Counted from the first letter of the stretch, positions 27,938 through 37,598 are shown. The stretch is DNA of 64,000 nucleotides from Citromicrobium sp. JLT1363 (GCF_000186705.1 NZ_AEUE01000001.1:1-64000); one strand, 5' to 3'. Notes: a model not told the origin generated them from the sequence alone. A program made the numbers and translations.

Positions 27938-28852
27938 CTAGGCGGCGAGTTTATCAACCCGCCGATAGGTCAGGCGGCGACCAATACCCCCGCGCAGGAT
28001 TTCGCTAGCGCGCTCCGCGTCGTTCATGTCGCGGGTATTGTAGCGTAGATCGAACTCGGCACAGTAGCGACCAAGGTGGGCCTCGCTCATGTGGTGATAG
28101 GTGCCGATCACGCCGCGCTTGAAGATCGAGAAGAAGTTTTCGGCGCTGTTCGTGTGGTCGGTGCCATCGCGGGTGTATTCGCCCGCACCGTGGTTCACGG
28201 CAGAGTGTGCAGCGAACTCTTGGCCGAGACGGAAGTAAATGTGGCTGCGGTCGGTCTGTAGCGTGCTGGCTCGGTCGATATTGGTCACGATCAGGCTGCG
28301 AACGTCCTTGGCGTTGACGTTGGCGACATGGAACGAGCGGGCAACGCCAGTTTCGCGGTCGATCAGGGAGACGACAGCCTTCTTCTTGGCAGGCTTGCGG
28401 TGGGCACGGTTCTTGGCCTTGCCGCCAACGTAAGTCTCGTCGGCTTCAACCGACTTACCAGCGCCGCCCATGGGGCCAGTGGGGGCGGCGCCTTCCATGG
28501 CTTCACGGATGCGATGACAGAGGAACCACGCGGTCTTGTAGGAAACGCCGATCATGCGGCCCATCTGCGCCGCGCTCATGCCCTTCTTGGAAGCGGCCAT
28601 GATGTGCGTAGCCAGAAGCCACTTGTGCAGGGGAACGTGGCTGCGCTCCATAACGGTGCCAGTGCGGACGGTGAACTTGTCGCGGCAATCGTTGCAGAGG
28701 AACATACCGGCTTGGGTCTTGCCACCCATCTTACGGACAGCAAGCGAACCACAGTGCGGGCACACAGGCTCGCCATTCCAGCGCTCCGCTTCGATGTGAG
28801 CGGTGGCCTTGGCTTCGTCATGGAAGATCGGGTTGGTGATGTTGATGTCCAT
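27938..28852 (-). CDS. IS1595-family transposase
   Basis: A 304-residue transposase. A zinc ribbon at residues 31-56 (CPHC and CNDC pairs) precedes the catalytic core, with VEADETYVGGK (first acidic residue, D138) and HTNSAENFFSIFKRG near residue 240 in the C-terminal half. These are the ISXO2/IS1595 hallmarks. The gene is complete. Minus-strand TATACT at 28857-28864 just before the ATG is a plausible -10 element. Confidence 0.95.
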   Translation of the reverse strand: MDINITNPIFHDEAKATAHIEAERWNGEPVCPHCGSLAVRKMGGKTQAGMFLCNDCRDKFTVRTGTVMERSHVPLHKWLLATHIMAASKKGMSAAQMGRMIGVSYKTAWFLCHRIREAMEGAAPTGPMGGAGKSVEADETYVGGKAKNRAHRKPAKKKAVVSLIDRETGVARSFHVANVNAKDVRSLIVTNIDRASTLQTDRSHIYFRLGQEFAAHSAVNHGAGEYTRDGTDHTNSAENFFSIFKRGVIGTYHHMSEAHLGRYCAEFDLRYNTRDMNDAERASEILRGGIGRRLTYRRVDKLAA

Positions 28853-28877
28853 GCCCGAGTATATGCCACGAACAGGA

Positions 28878-28901
28878 TGCTAAGTAAAGTATATAATTGC
28901 C
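28878..28901. repeat. Right terminal inverted repeat (IRR)
   Basis: Perfect 24-bp reverse complement of the left repeat. It carries TATAAT (28892-28897) directed outward toward the regulator gene of the SUF operon. Confidence 0.95.
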
Positions 28902-28909
28902 AAGATTCT
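28902..28909. repeat. Right target site duplication (AAGATTCT)
   Basis: Second copy of the 8-bp target duplication, identical to 26563-26570. The displaced 3' end of the interrupted gene continues after it and stops at 28920-28922. Confidence 0.95.
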
Positions 28910-28982
28910 CGACGCCCGCTGAAGCGCGGCGAGGATGGCAAAAGACGCTAACGACTCGCAAGAGTCGGGTTTTGGTTGAAAT

Positions 28983-28999
28983 CGGACTGATTTAATCCG
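28983..28999. promoter_or_regulatory. Candidate operator of the SUF regulator
   Basis: CGGACTGATTTAATCCG is an imperfect palindrome: six of eight base pairs around the centre match. It ends 11 bases before the ATG of the Rrf2-type regulator, a normal place for autoregulation. The assignment is an inference from position and symmetry. Confidence 0.4.
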
Positions 29000-29010
29000 A
29001 ATTGGGCGCC

Positions 29011-29429
29011 ATGCGCCTCAGCAACCTCGCCGATTATGCCATTCTCATCATGGCCGCCGCCGCCAAGCATTGCGGCGGTGCGCGCACGAGCGCGTCGGCG
29101 CTGGCCGAGGAAACCGGCCTTCCCGTTCCCACCGCGCAGAAGATCGTCAGCAAGCTCTCCGCAGCAGGGCTGCTGCGCTCAACCCGCGGCGCGGGTGGCG
29201 GATTGCAGCTCGCGCGGCCCGCGGCGGCGATCAGCATGGCCGATATCGTCGAGGCGATCGAAGGCCCGATCGCGCTCGTCTCCTGCATCGATACCGGTGA
29301 CTGCGCCGTGGAGCACGAGTGCAGCGTCAAGCCGCACTGGCCGGTGGTCAATGCTGCCGTGCGCCGCGCGCTGGCGGATGTTTCGCTCGCAAGAATTGCG
29401 GGCGCAGCCCCTGTGAAGAAAGAACTGGC

Positions 29430-29433
<4 letters not shown>
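29011..29433 (+). CDS. Rrf2-family iron-sulfur regulator (IscR/SufR-like)
   Basis: A 140-residue regulator with an N-terminal winged-helix domain (about 1-65; [21 protein letters not shown] is the recognition part) and three cysteines at positions 92, 98 and 104 with C-x5-C-x5-C spacing. Those are the same positions used for the [2Fe-2S] cluster in IscR, which senses Fe-S supply. It is the first gene of the SUF operon, overlapping sufB by four bases (ATGA), and should control it. ATG 29011 is chosen over the upstream TTG. Confidence 0.93.
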
Positions 29434-30923
<1,490 letters not shown>

Positions 30924-30942
30924 GCACAACCCTCTCCCCCCT

Positions 30943-31028
30943 CGTCATCCCGGCCCCCGAGCCGGGATCCCGCTTTTTCCAGCGTGGCGCAAAAGGCAGC
31001 GGGACCCCGGATCAAGTCCGGGGTGACG
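30943..31028. repeat. REP-like palindromic element
   Basis: An 86-bp imperfect palindrome. It opens with CGTCATCCCGGCCC and closes with CCGGGGTGACG. Inside are two hairpins, CCCGGC around GAGCCGGG and CCCCGGATC around a loop closing in GATCAAGTCCGGGG-type pairing. Elements of this form are scattered between genes in sphingomonads and other alphaproteobacteria. Here it lies 20 bases after sufB inside the operon, where its hairpin could slow transcription or protect upstream mRNA. Confidence 0.8.
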
Positions 31029-31077
31029 GCTGTGTTTGTGGCTCTGTCGCACTCAGCTTTGAAGGGAATGCGGGGTG

Positions 31078-31296
31078 ATGTTTGCGCGCAATGACCCAAA
31101 CGGGAGCATGCGGTGGCTTTTGCTAGTCCTCGGCATCTGGTGGCTAGTTACCGCACCCTTCATTTCGCAGGGCTGGTGGTTGCTCGGGCACGCCGCCCTG
31201 ATTCTCTTTGTTCTGAGAGAAGCATTCCTCTCGTTTCGCCGGCACAAGCGAGCGCAAGACGATGCAGATTCTGATGTTCCCACGGTGATTGAATGA
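31078..31296 (+). CDS. Small membrane protein in the SUF operon
   Basis: 72 residues with two hydrophobic helices (about 10-28 and 34-52) and a charged C-terminal tail. ATG 31078 follows GGGG and is preferred over the GTG three bases earlier. The function is unknown. Its stop overlaps the next start (ATGA). Confidence 0.6.
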   Translation: MFARNDPNGSMRWLLLVLGIWWLVTAPFISQGWWLLGHAALILFVLREAFLSFRRHKRAQDDADSDVPTVIE

Positions 31297-31886
31297 CCGA
31301 CCGCAAAACCCTCAACCTCCGGCCCGCCTCCGAAGACACCACCGCCCCCGCCGTCAAACGCAAGGGCCGCGGGTGGGAAATCTCGGAGAAGCGGCTCGAT
31401 GCGCTGCATGATCGTGCGCGCGAGATGCGCCGCCATGCGAGCCCGGCGCACAAGGCGCTGGCCGAGAAGTTCTCCAAGGCCGATTTCGGGCGCTATTCCT
31501 TCACCCGTTTCGCGGTGGTCGGCAGCGCGATCGTAGACTTCAATTCGCACAATATGGGCCTCGCGATCCTGATCGACGAGGAGGGCGTCGAGCCCGCCAT
31601 CGCGACCCGGCGCGACAAGAGCCTCGAGGCGGTCGGCATCCGCGTGGTCCACATCCCTGCGGCCGATATCCTCGCCGATATCGACGCCGTGCTGGCCAAG
31701 CTGACGCAGGAAATGCGCGCCGCCATCGCCGACCGCAAGGAAGCGCGCCGCCGCCACGAGGCCGAGAACCCGCGCCAGACCAGGCCGCGTTACGATCGCG
31801 ACGGCAACGGCCCGCCGCGCAATACCTCCCCCCGAGACCGAAAGCCCCGCGATTCCAACCCAGGCAGGAACCATCGCGATGCATGA
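31293..31886 (+). CDS. DUF559-like protein in the SUF operon
   Basis: A 197-residue protein. The middle part has RFAVVGSAIVDFNSH, a strand with LAILIDEEG, then RRDKSLEAVGIRVVHIP, which follows the order of the Vsr/DUF559 endonuclease-like fold (a strand with Asp, a strand with acidic residue, a Lys/Arg helix, a last strand with GIRV). The lysine typical of the active site is not where expected, so activity is doubtful. The C-terminal 45 residues are basic and disordered. It overlaps both neighbours. Confidence 0.6.
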   Translation: MTDRKTLNLRPASEDTTAPAVKRKGRGWEISEKRLDALHDRAREMRRHASPAHKALAEKFSKADFGRYSFTRFAVVGSAIVDFNSHNMGLAILIDEEGVEPAIATRRDKSLEAVGIRVVHIPAADILADIDAVLAKLTQEMRAAIADRKEARRRHEAENPRQTRPRYDRDGNGPPRNTSPRDRKPRDSNPGRNHRDA

Positions 31887-32394
31887 CCTCGAAACACTTG
31901 CCCATACGGACCTGCGCGGGGCCTCGCGCGATCTGCGGACGATGCAGGCCTTCGCGCGCGATCTGCTGAACGCCGACGCGCCGCGCCTCGCGCCTCTGGA
32001 ACGCACGCTGCGCCGCGACCTCGATGCGGCGATCAATGGCCGTGCCGCTCCGTGGACCGCCACGCGCACCCGGCTCGAAGCGCGCAAGCTTGCGAAGCTG
32101 GCGCCCGCCGATGCCGGGTCGCCGCCTGTGCAATCGGCTCCGCGTTTTGCCGCGACCAGACCTGAACCCACCGCCGAGCGCAACGAGTTGCTCCATGTCG
32201 GCGCCGCGCTTGCCGCGCTGGCGCTGTGGCTCGCATGGGCCGCGCAGCTCGCGACGCAAACCTCCATCGCGTGGGACGGCGGCACCGGCCCGGCGCAAAC
32301 GCAAAACCTCGTCTCGCTCTATGCCCCTGCAGTGCTGGCGCTGCTCGCCACGCTGATCGCGATCAACCCTCCCTCCCATGGGAGGCGTGCGTGA
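31879..32394 (+). CDS. Membrane protein of unknown function in the SUF operon
   Basis: 171 residues: a helical soluble N-terminal part with several Arg-Leu repeats, then two hydrophobic helices near residues 105-125 and 145-165. It overlaps the previous gene by 8 bases and the next by four (GTGA). I do not recognise a family. Confidence 0.6.
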   Translation: MHDLETLAHTDLRGASRDLRTMQAFARDLLNADAPRLAPLERTLRRDLDAAINGRAAPWTATRTRLEARKLAKLAPADAGSPPVQSAPRFAATRPEPTAERNELLHVGAALAALALWLAWAAQLATQTSIAWDGGTGPAQTQNLVSLYAPAVLALLATLIAINPPSHGRRA

Positions 32395-32726
32395 AGACCG
32401 CCCTGCCGATCCTGGTGCTTCTGGCGCTCGACACGCCCGCTATGGCGCAGGAGTCGCTCAGCCCCGAGCAGGCGGAGACGCGCCTGCGCGGCTGCCTGCA
32501 GGCAGGGGCCGCGGGCGCGCCCCGGACCGGCCTGCGCGATGCGGTGGTCGCCACGCGCGCCTTCTGCGCGCCGCAGATCAGGCGGGTGCGGGCCAACCGC
32601 GTGGCCGCCGCAACGCAAGGCCTGACCGGCGAGGCCGCCGAGCGTGCCGCGCGGCAGGCGACGCAAGAACTGAACGACGAGATTGCTCTCGCCATCGCAA
32701 ATTTCACTGGATTGAGAACACTTTAG
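32391..32726 (+). CDS. Small secreted protein in the SUF operon
   Basis: 111 residues from GTG 32391. An N-terminal signal peptide ends AMAQ (about residue 18); two cysteines (in RGCLQAG and FCAPQ) may form a disulfide. The C-terminal half is helical. Function unknown. It ends two bases before the sufC start, so it is translated within the same operon. Confidence 0.65.
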   Translation: MKTALPILVLLALDTPAMAQESLSPEQAETRLRGCLQAGAAGAPRTGLRDAVVATRAFCAPQIRRVRANRVAAATQGLTGEAAERAARQATQELNDEIALAIANFTGLRTL

Positions 32727-32728
32727 AC

Positions 32729-33478
32729 ATGCTCCAGATCGACAATCTCCATGCCGAAATCGACGGCACCAAGATCCTCAACGGCCTCACGCTCAGCGTG
32801 AACGCCGGCGAAATCCACGCCATCATGGGCCCCAATGGCGCGGGCAAGTCGACGCTTGCCTATGTGCTGGGCGGGCGGCCCGGCTACGAAGTCACCGAAG
32901 GAAAGGTGTTCTTCCGCGGCGAGGACCTGCTGGCGATGGACCCGCACGAACGCGCGGCGGCGGGCCTGTTCCTCGGCTTCCAGTATCCGGTCGAGATTCC
33001 GGGCGTCTCCAACATCCAGTTCCTGCGCGAAGCCCTGAACGCGCAGCGTGCCGCGCGCGGCGAAGAGGCGATGACCGGGGGCGATTTCCTCAAGCTCGCC
33101 AAGGAGAAGGCCGGGCTGCTCAAGCTCGACATGGAGATGCTCAAGCGCAACGTGAATGTCGGCTTCTCGGGGGGCGAGAAGAAGCGTGCCGAGATGGTCC
33201 AGATGGGCATTCTCGACCCGCAATTCGCGGTGCTGGACGAGACCGACTCCGGCCTCGACATCGATGCGCTGCGCGTGGTCGGTGACGGGATCAACGCCAT
33301 CATGCGCCAGAGCGACAAGGGCGTGCTGCTTATCACCCACTACCAGCGCCTGCTGGAGGTGGTGCAGCCGACCCATGTCTCGATCCTCTCCAAGGGCCGC
33401 ATCGTGCGCACCGGCGGGGCCGAGCTGGCAACCGATCTCGAGCGTGAAGGCTACGACGCCGTCATGGCGGAGGCGTAA
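32729..33478 (+). CDS. sufC: Fe-S assembly ATPase SufC
   Basis: A 249-residue ABC-type ATPase. Walker A GPNGAGKS at residues 34-41, the ABC signature FSGGE at 146-150 and Walker B FAVLDE at 166-171 are intact. SufC dimerises on SufBD and drives cluster building on the scaffold. Stop and the sufD start overlap by one base (TAATG). Confidence 0.97.
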   Translation: MLQIDNLHAEIDGTKILNGLTLSVNAGEIHAIMGPNGAGKSTLAYVLGGRPGYEVTEGKVFFRGEDLLAMDPHERAAAGLFLGFQYPVEIPGVSNIQFLREALNAQRAARGEEAMTGGDFLKLAKEKAGLLKLDMEMLKRNVNVGFSGGEKKRAEMVQMGILDPQFAVLDETDSGLDIDALRVVGDGINAIMRQSDKGVLLITHYQRLLEVVQPTHVSILSKGRIVRTGGAELATDLEREGYDAVMAEA

Positions 33479-34239
33479 TGACCGAAGCGATCCTCCGCCC
33501 CACCCGCAAGAACGAAGCCTGGCGCTATTCGGACATCGACGCGCTTGAAGGCACCCCGCCGGAAACCTTCGAAGCGTGGGAAGATGTCCGCGTGGCCGAG
33601 GGCGAAACCTGGTCCGACCTGATCGTGATCGACGATGCGGATGGCCTGCAGATGCGCCGCTTGCGGATCGTGCTGGAAAAGAACGCGCGTGCCGAACTTG
33701 CGGCCCTCGTGGCCGGTGGCCAGCTCGGACGGCTCGAAGTGGTCGTGACGCTGGCCGAGGGCGCCCATTTCGAGCTTGGCGGGATTACGCTGGGCGGTGG
33801 CGACACCACCCGGGAGATCGTGACCCGCATGGCGCACGAGAAGCCGGGTGCGACGAGCAACCAGACCGTGCGCAGCGTCCACTGGGGCAAGGGCACGGGC
33901 AATTTCCTCGGCCGGATCGACGTTGTGCGCGACGCGCAGAAGACCGACGCGGCGCAGAGCTTCAAGGGGCTGCTGCTGGAAAAGGGTGCGAGCGTGAACA
34001 GCGTTCCGCAGCTGGAAATCTATGCCGACGATGTGCAGTGCGCGCATGGTGCGACCGTGGGCCAGCTGGACGAGTCCGCCCGCTTCTACATGGCTGCGCG
34101 CGGCCTGCCGCCCAAAACCATCCGCCGCCTGCTGGTACAGGCCTTCATCGGCGATGCGACCCGCGAACTGGCGGACGAGGCCACGCGCGAGGCGCTGCTG
34201 GAAAAGGCGCTCGACAAGCTGGAGGAGCGGGAGGGGTAG
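33478..34239 (+). CDS. sufD: Fe-S assembly protein SufD
   Basis: A 253-residue SufD-type protein (short form; E. coli SufD is longer). The beta-helix region runs from about residue 60, with EIYADDVQCAHGATVGQLDE and the closing helix RRLLVQAFIGDA. It partners SufB and SufC. The C-terminal end precedes sufS by two bases. Confidence 0.95.
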   Translation: MTEAILRPTRKNEAWRYSDIDALEGTPPETFEAWEDVRVAEGETWSDLIVIDDADGLQMRRLRIVLEKNARAELAALVAGGQLGRLEVVVTLAEGAHFELGGITLGGGDTTREIVTRMAHEKPGATSNQTVRSVHWGKGTGNFLGRIDVVRDAQKTDAAQSFKGLLLEKGASVNSVPQLEIYADDVQCAHGATVGQLDESARFYMAARGLPPKTIRRLLVQAFIGDATRELADEATREALLEKALDKLEEREG

Positions 34240-34241
34240 GC

Positions 34242-35471
34242 ATGGTCGATACGCTCACCAAGGACGGCGCTCTGGTCGACAAGGCCGACTTTCCCGGCAT
34301 GCTGACCGAGGATGGCAAGCCCTGGCACTATCTGGACAGCGCAGCCTCGGCCCAGAAGCCGCAGGCGGTAATCGACGCGATGAGTCGCGCACTGGGCAAG
34401 GATTACGCGACCGTTCATCGCGGCGTCTATTCGCGCAGCGCGCAGATGACGCTGGGGTACGAAGCCGCCCGCAAGCGCGTGGCGGACTTCATCGGCGCCG
34501 CTAGCCAGGACGAGATCGTGTTCGTGCGCGGCGCGACCGAGGGCATCAATCTGGTGGCGGAAAGCTGGGGCGGCGCGAACCTGAAGGCGGGCGACCGGAT
34601 CGTGCTTTCCGTGCTGGAGCATCACTCCAACATCGTGCCCTGGCAGTTGCTGGCGCAACGCACGGGCGCCTCCATCGATGTGTGCCCCATTACCCAGGAC
34701 GGGCGGATCGATCTCGACGCACTGGAGCGCATGCTCACCCCGAAGCACAAGATCGTGGCCCTGGCGCACCTTTCCAACGTGCTCGGCTCGCGGCTCGACG
34801 CGCGCCGCGCGGCCGATCTGGCGCATTCGGTGGGTGCCAAGCTGCTGCTCGACGGTTGCCAGGCCGCCCCGCGCGAGCCGCTGGATATGCAGGCGCTCGG
34901 CTGCGACTTCTACGTCTTTTCGGCCCACAAGCTGTACGGGCCGACCGGCATCGGCGTCCTGTGGGCGCACGAGGCGCTGCTGCAGGCCATGCCGCCCTGG
35001 CAGGGCGGCGGCGCGATGATCGACAAGGTGAGCTTCGAGGGGACGACCTACGCCCCCGCACCGCAGCGCTTCGAAGCGGGTACGCCGATGATTACCGAGG
35101 CGATCGCGTTGCATGCGGCGCTGGATTACCTGGCCGATATCGGAATCGACCGTATCCGCGAGCATGAAGCATCGCTGGTGCGAACACTGCGCAGCGAGCT
35201 TGCCCGCATCCAGGGCGTGCGCGTGTTCGGCCCGGATGATGCACTGGGGATCGTCTCCTTCGAACTGCCGGGGGTTCACCCGCACGATCTGGGCACCATA
35301 TTGGATGAAGAGGACGTGGCGATCCGCGCCGGGCACCATTGCTGCCAGCCGCTGATGGACCACCTCGGCGTACCGGCCACCGCCCGCGCCAGCTTCGGGG
35401 TCTATTCCGACGAAGCCGATGTCGCCGCGCTGATGCGCGGGATCGACCGCACACTCAAGATTTTCGCCTGA
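34242..35471 (+). CDS. sufS: Cysteine desulfurase SufS
   Basis: A 409-residue PLP enzyme that takes sulfur from cysteine. The PLP lysine is K230 in SAHKLYGP; the catalytic cysteine is C367 in RAGHHCCQP. The ATG at 34242 follows GGAGGAGCGGGAGGGG, a very strong ribosome site. No SufE gene is visible in the window, so its sulfur acceptor must come from elsewhere or be another protein of the operon. Confidence 0.97.
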   Translation: MVDTLTKDGALVDKADFPGMLTEDGKPWHYLDSAASAQKPQAVIDAMSRALGKDYATVHRGVYSRSAQMTLGYEAARKRVADFIGAASQDEIVFVRGATEGINLVAESWGGANLKAGDRIVLSVLEHHSNIVPWQLLAQRTGASIDVCPITQDGRIDLDALERMLTPKHKIVALAHLSNVLGSRLDARRAADLAHSVGAKLLLDGCQAAPREPLDMQALGCDFYVFSAHKLYGPTGIGVLWAHEALLQAMPPWQGGGAMIDKVSFEGTTYAPAPQRFEAGTPMITEAIALHAALDYLADIGIDRIREHEASLVRTLRSELARIQGVRVFGPDDALGIVSFELPGVHPHDLGTILDEEDVAIRAGHHCCQPLMDHLGVPATARASFGVYSDEADVAALMRGIDRTLKIFA

Positions 35472-35481
35472 GGACGCCACT

Positions 35482-36072
35482 ATGAGCGACGAAGAGAACA
35501 AGGACTATATTGCGGCCCCATCGCCGACCGACGATGTGACCGAGCTGCCGCCGCATCTCGCCCGTTCGGAAGGGAACGCGGCGCAGGCGGCGGAGCAGGC
35601 GCTGCCGCAGCATATCGCCGAAATGCCGGAAAAGCCCCCGCGCGCGCGGGTGGAGGACGCGGTCGATCCGGACGAGGAATCCGCAGGCGAGAAACTGTCG
35701 CGCAAGCGCGACTATCTGGACGGATTCCTGAAAAAGAAGCCAGAGAGTGCGGGCGAAACCGGTGCTGGCGGCGCGTTGCAGGAAGCGGTGATCGCCGCGC
35801 TCAAGGAAATCTACGACCCGGAAATCCCGGTCAATATCTACGATCTGGGCCTGATCTACGGAGTCGAGGTGAGCGAGGACAAGGACGTGGTCGTCACCAT
35901 GACGCTGACCACACCGCACTGTCCGGTGGCGGAATCGATGCCCGCCGAGGTGGAAATTCGCGCAGGCTCGGTGCCCGGTGTACGCGACGCCGAGGTCAAC
36001 CTCGTCTGGGACCCGCCATGGGGGCCGGACAAGATGACCGATGAGGCACGGCTCGAACTGGGGATGCTGTAA
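35482..36072 (+). CDS. sufT: SUF system protein SufT (MIP18/DUF59)
   Basis: 196 residues. The C-terminal half (about 98-196) is a MIP18/DUF59 domain: ALKEIYDPEIPVNIYDLGLIYGVEV, then TLTTPHCPVAESMP with the conserved Cys, then VNLVWDPPW. SufT-like proteins help Fe-S maturation. The N-terminal 95 residues are a charged, disordered extension. It overlaps sufA by one base. Confidence 0.9.
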   Translation: MSDEENKDYIAAPSPTDDVTELPPHLARSEGNAAQAAEQALPQHIAEMPEKPPRARVEDAVDPDEESAGEKLSRKRDYLDGFLKKKPESAGETGAGGALQEAVIAALKEIYDPEIPVNIYDLGLIYGVEVSEDKDVVVTMTLTTPHCPVAESMPAEVEIRAGSVPGVRDAEVNLVWDPPWGPDKMTDEARLELGML

Positions 36073-36428
36073 TGGCCGATACGAAGACCAGAGAACGCCC
36101 CGCCGCCGTCACGTTGACCGAAGCGGCCGAGCAGCGCGTGGCGGACCTGATGGCGAAGGCACCCGATGATGCGATCGGGGTCAAGCTCTCGACCCCGCGT
36201 CGCGGCTGTTCGGGCCTTGCCTACTCGGTCGACTATGTCAGCGAGGAACAGGCCTTCGACGAGAAGATCGAAACGTCCGGCGGTGTCTTCTACATCGACG
36301 GCGCCTCGGTGCTCTACCTCGTCGGCAGCGTCATGGACTGGGTGGAGGACGATTTCTCCGCCGGGTTCGTGTTCGAAAACCCCAACGCCAAGGGTGCCTG
36401 CGGCTGTGGCGAGAGCTTCATGGTCTGA
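36072..36428 (+). CDS. sufA: A-type Fe-S carrier (SufA/IscA family)
   Basis: 118 residues of the HesB/IscA family. The three cysteines that carry the cluster are in RRGCSGLAY and the C-terminal CGCGESF. It passes clusters from the SUF scaffold to target enzymes and is the last gene of the operon. Confidence 0.93.
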   Translation: MADTKTRERPAAVTLTEAAEQRVADLMAKAPDDAIGVKLSTPRRGCSGLAYSVDYVSEEQAFDEKIETSGGVFYIDGASVLYLVGSVMDWVEDDFSAGFVFENPNAKGACGCGESFMV

Positions 36429-36448
36429 GGGCCCCGAAGGCCACTGGG

Positions 36449-36895
36449 CTAGCGCCTGAGCGCCTTCGCGCAGGCGGCCCGGTCCACATCCAGCGCATCG
36501 CTGGACCGGCGGGCATCGACATAGGTCGCCGTCGGCTCTGCACCGGGGCGGAGCGGGTAGAGATAGACATCGAGCACGCATTGCTCGCCCGCGAATTGCA
36601 GCTTGCGCGCATCGCCTTCCAGCACGTCCAGCCGGGCGGGGCCGAAGATCTGCTCAAGCTGGCTCGCCCGCGATCCGATCACGAATTCCAGCCCCGCGAC
36701 CGCCATTACGCGTGGCGCGATGAACCCGTCGCGCGTAACGGGGCGCGGATTGGTGGGCGGCACGGTGACCGTGCGCGGGGGCGGTGTGCGCCCCGTGTCC
36801 GGCTGGCCGGAGGATGAGGCCTGCGGGATCGGCGTGGCACAGGCCGCGATCAGCGGGACCAGCGCGAGGGCGAGGAAATTCCGGGAGTTACGCAT
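36449..36895 (-). CDS. Lipoprotein of unknown function
   Basis: 148 residues. A lipoprotein signal with IAACATP around residue 18-20, a Pro-rich linker, then a small domain (about 60-148) with two cysteines and a GARKLQFAGEQCVLDVYLYP segment. Its start lies inside the C-terminal end of the next minus-strand gene (8-base overlap), so they share a transcript. Confidence 0.75.
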   Translation of the reverse strand: MRNSRNFLALALVPLIAACATPIPQASSSGQPDTGRTPPPRTVTVPPTNPRPVTRDGFIAPRVMAVAGLEFVIGSRASQLEQIFGPARLDVLEGDARKLQFAGEQCVLDVYLYPLRPGAEPTATYVDARRSSDALDVDRAACAKALRR

Positions 36896-37598
36896 CGCGC
36901 AGGCGTCCTTGCACGAGGTGAGTGGCGGCGGCGGCGCCGATGATCGGGGCGAGGAAATTGAGGCCGGGGACGGTCAGCATGCCCGCAATGATCAGCCCGA
37001 GTGCAAAGCGCGTGCCGCGCCCGATGGGCGGTTCATCCTTGCGATCGTGCCGGTGGCGCAGCCAGGCCATGTCGCGCAGCTCGCGCCCCAGCAGCCATGC
37101 GTTGACCAGCGCGAACAGCACCACCGTGCCGAACCCCGTAATCAGCAGAACCAGCGCCAGCGGCAGGATCAGGATATTGACGAAGACCACCCGGACCGCG
37201 CCCTTGAAGCTCAGCCACATGCTCTCGCCAAAGCCGATCCGGCGCGCGTCTTCCAGAGCCTGCGGGTAATACTGCGCTTCCACCACCTCCACCACATCGT
37301 CGGCGAAGAACTGGATCGCGGCGAGCGCGGTGACGCGGAACAGCAGCCAGCCGCCCAGCACGACGGCCAGCAAGGTGCCGATCGTGGCGACGACCTCCGC
37401 GAAATCGGCCGGCAGGTTCTCGTCCAGCAGCGATCCCAGCCCGCGGTCCACCAGCCACATCAGCCCGAGATACAGCAGCGCGCCTGCCGCGACGAACAGC
37501 AGCAGCGTGACGATCAGCGATTTGAGCAGCAGCCACAGGATGCGTGGGTCCGCCAGTTGCGCGAAGGCACGGGCAAGGGATGCGGGCAGCGACATCAT
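36888..37598 (-). CDS. EI24-domain membrane protein (CysZ-like)
   Basis: A 236-residue integral membrane protein with about five hydrophobic helices, matching the EI24/CysZ fold: a long first helix after LLLKSLIVTLL, ALEDARRIGFGESMWLS, PGLNFLAPIIGAAAATHL at the end. CysZ imports sulfate in gamma-proteobacteria; alphaproteobacterial relatives are not tested. Start at 37598 or the adjacent ATG 37595. Confidence 0.85.
   Translation of the reverse strand: MMSLPASLARAFAQLADPRILWLLLKSLIVTLLLFVAAGALLYLGLMWLVDRGLGSLLDENLPADFAEVVATIGTLLAVVLGGWLLFRVTALAAIQFFADDVVEVVEAQYYPQALEDARRIGFGESMWLSFKGAVRVVFVNILILPLALVLLITGFGTVVLFALVNAWLLGRELRDMAWLRHRHDRKDEPPIGRGTRFALGLIIAGMLTVPGLNFLAPIIGAAAATHLVQGRLRDA

Larger units (their letters stand above)
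26571..28901 (-). mobile_element. IS1595-family transposon with cargo genes
   Basis: A 2331-bp element bounded by perfect 24-bp inverted repeats (26571-26594 and 28878-28901, starting GGCAATTATATACTTTACTT) and by 8-bp direct duplications AAGATTCT. It carries one transposase on the minus strand near the right end and, in the left 1.3 kb, five small genes unrelated to transposition. Both ends and the transposase are intact, so it looks recently moved and possibly active. The base composition of the cargo part is lower in GC than the surroundings. Confidence 0.95.
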
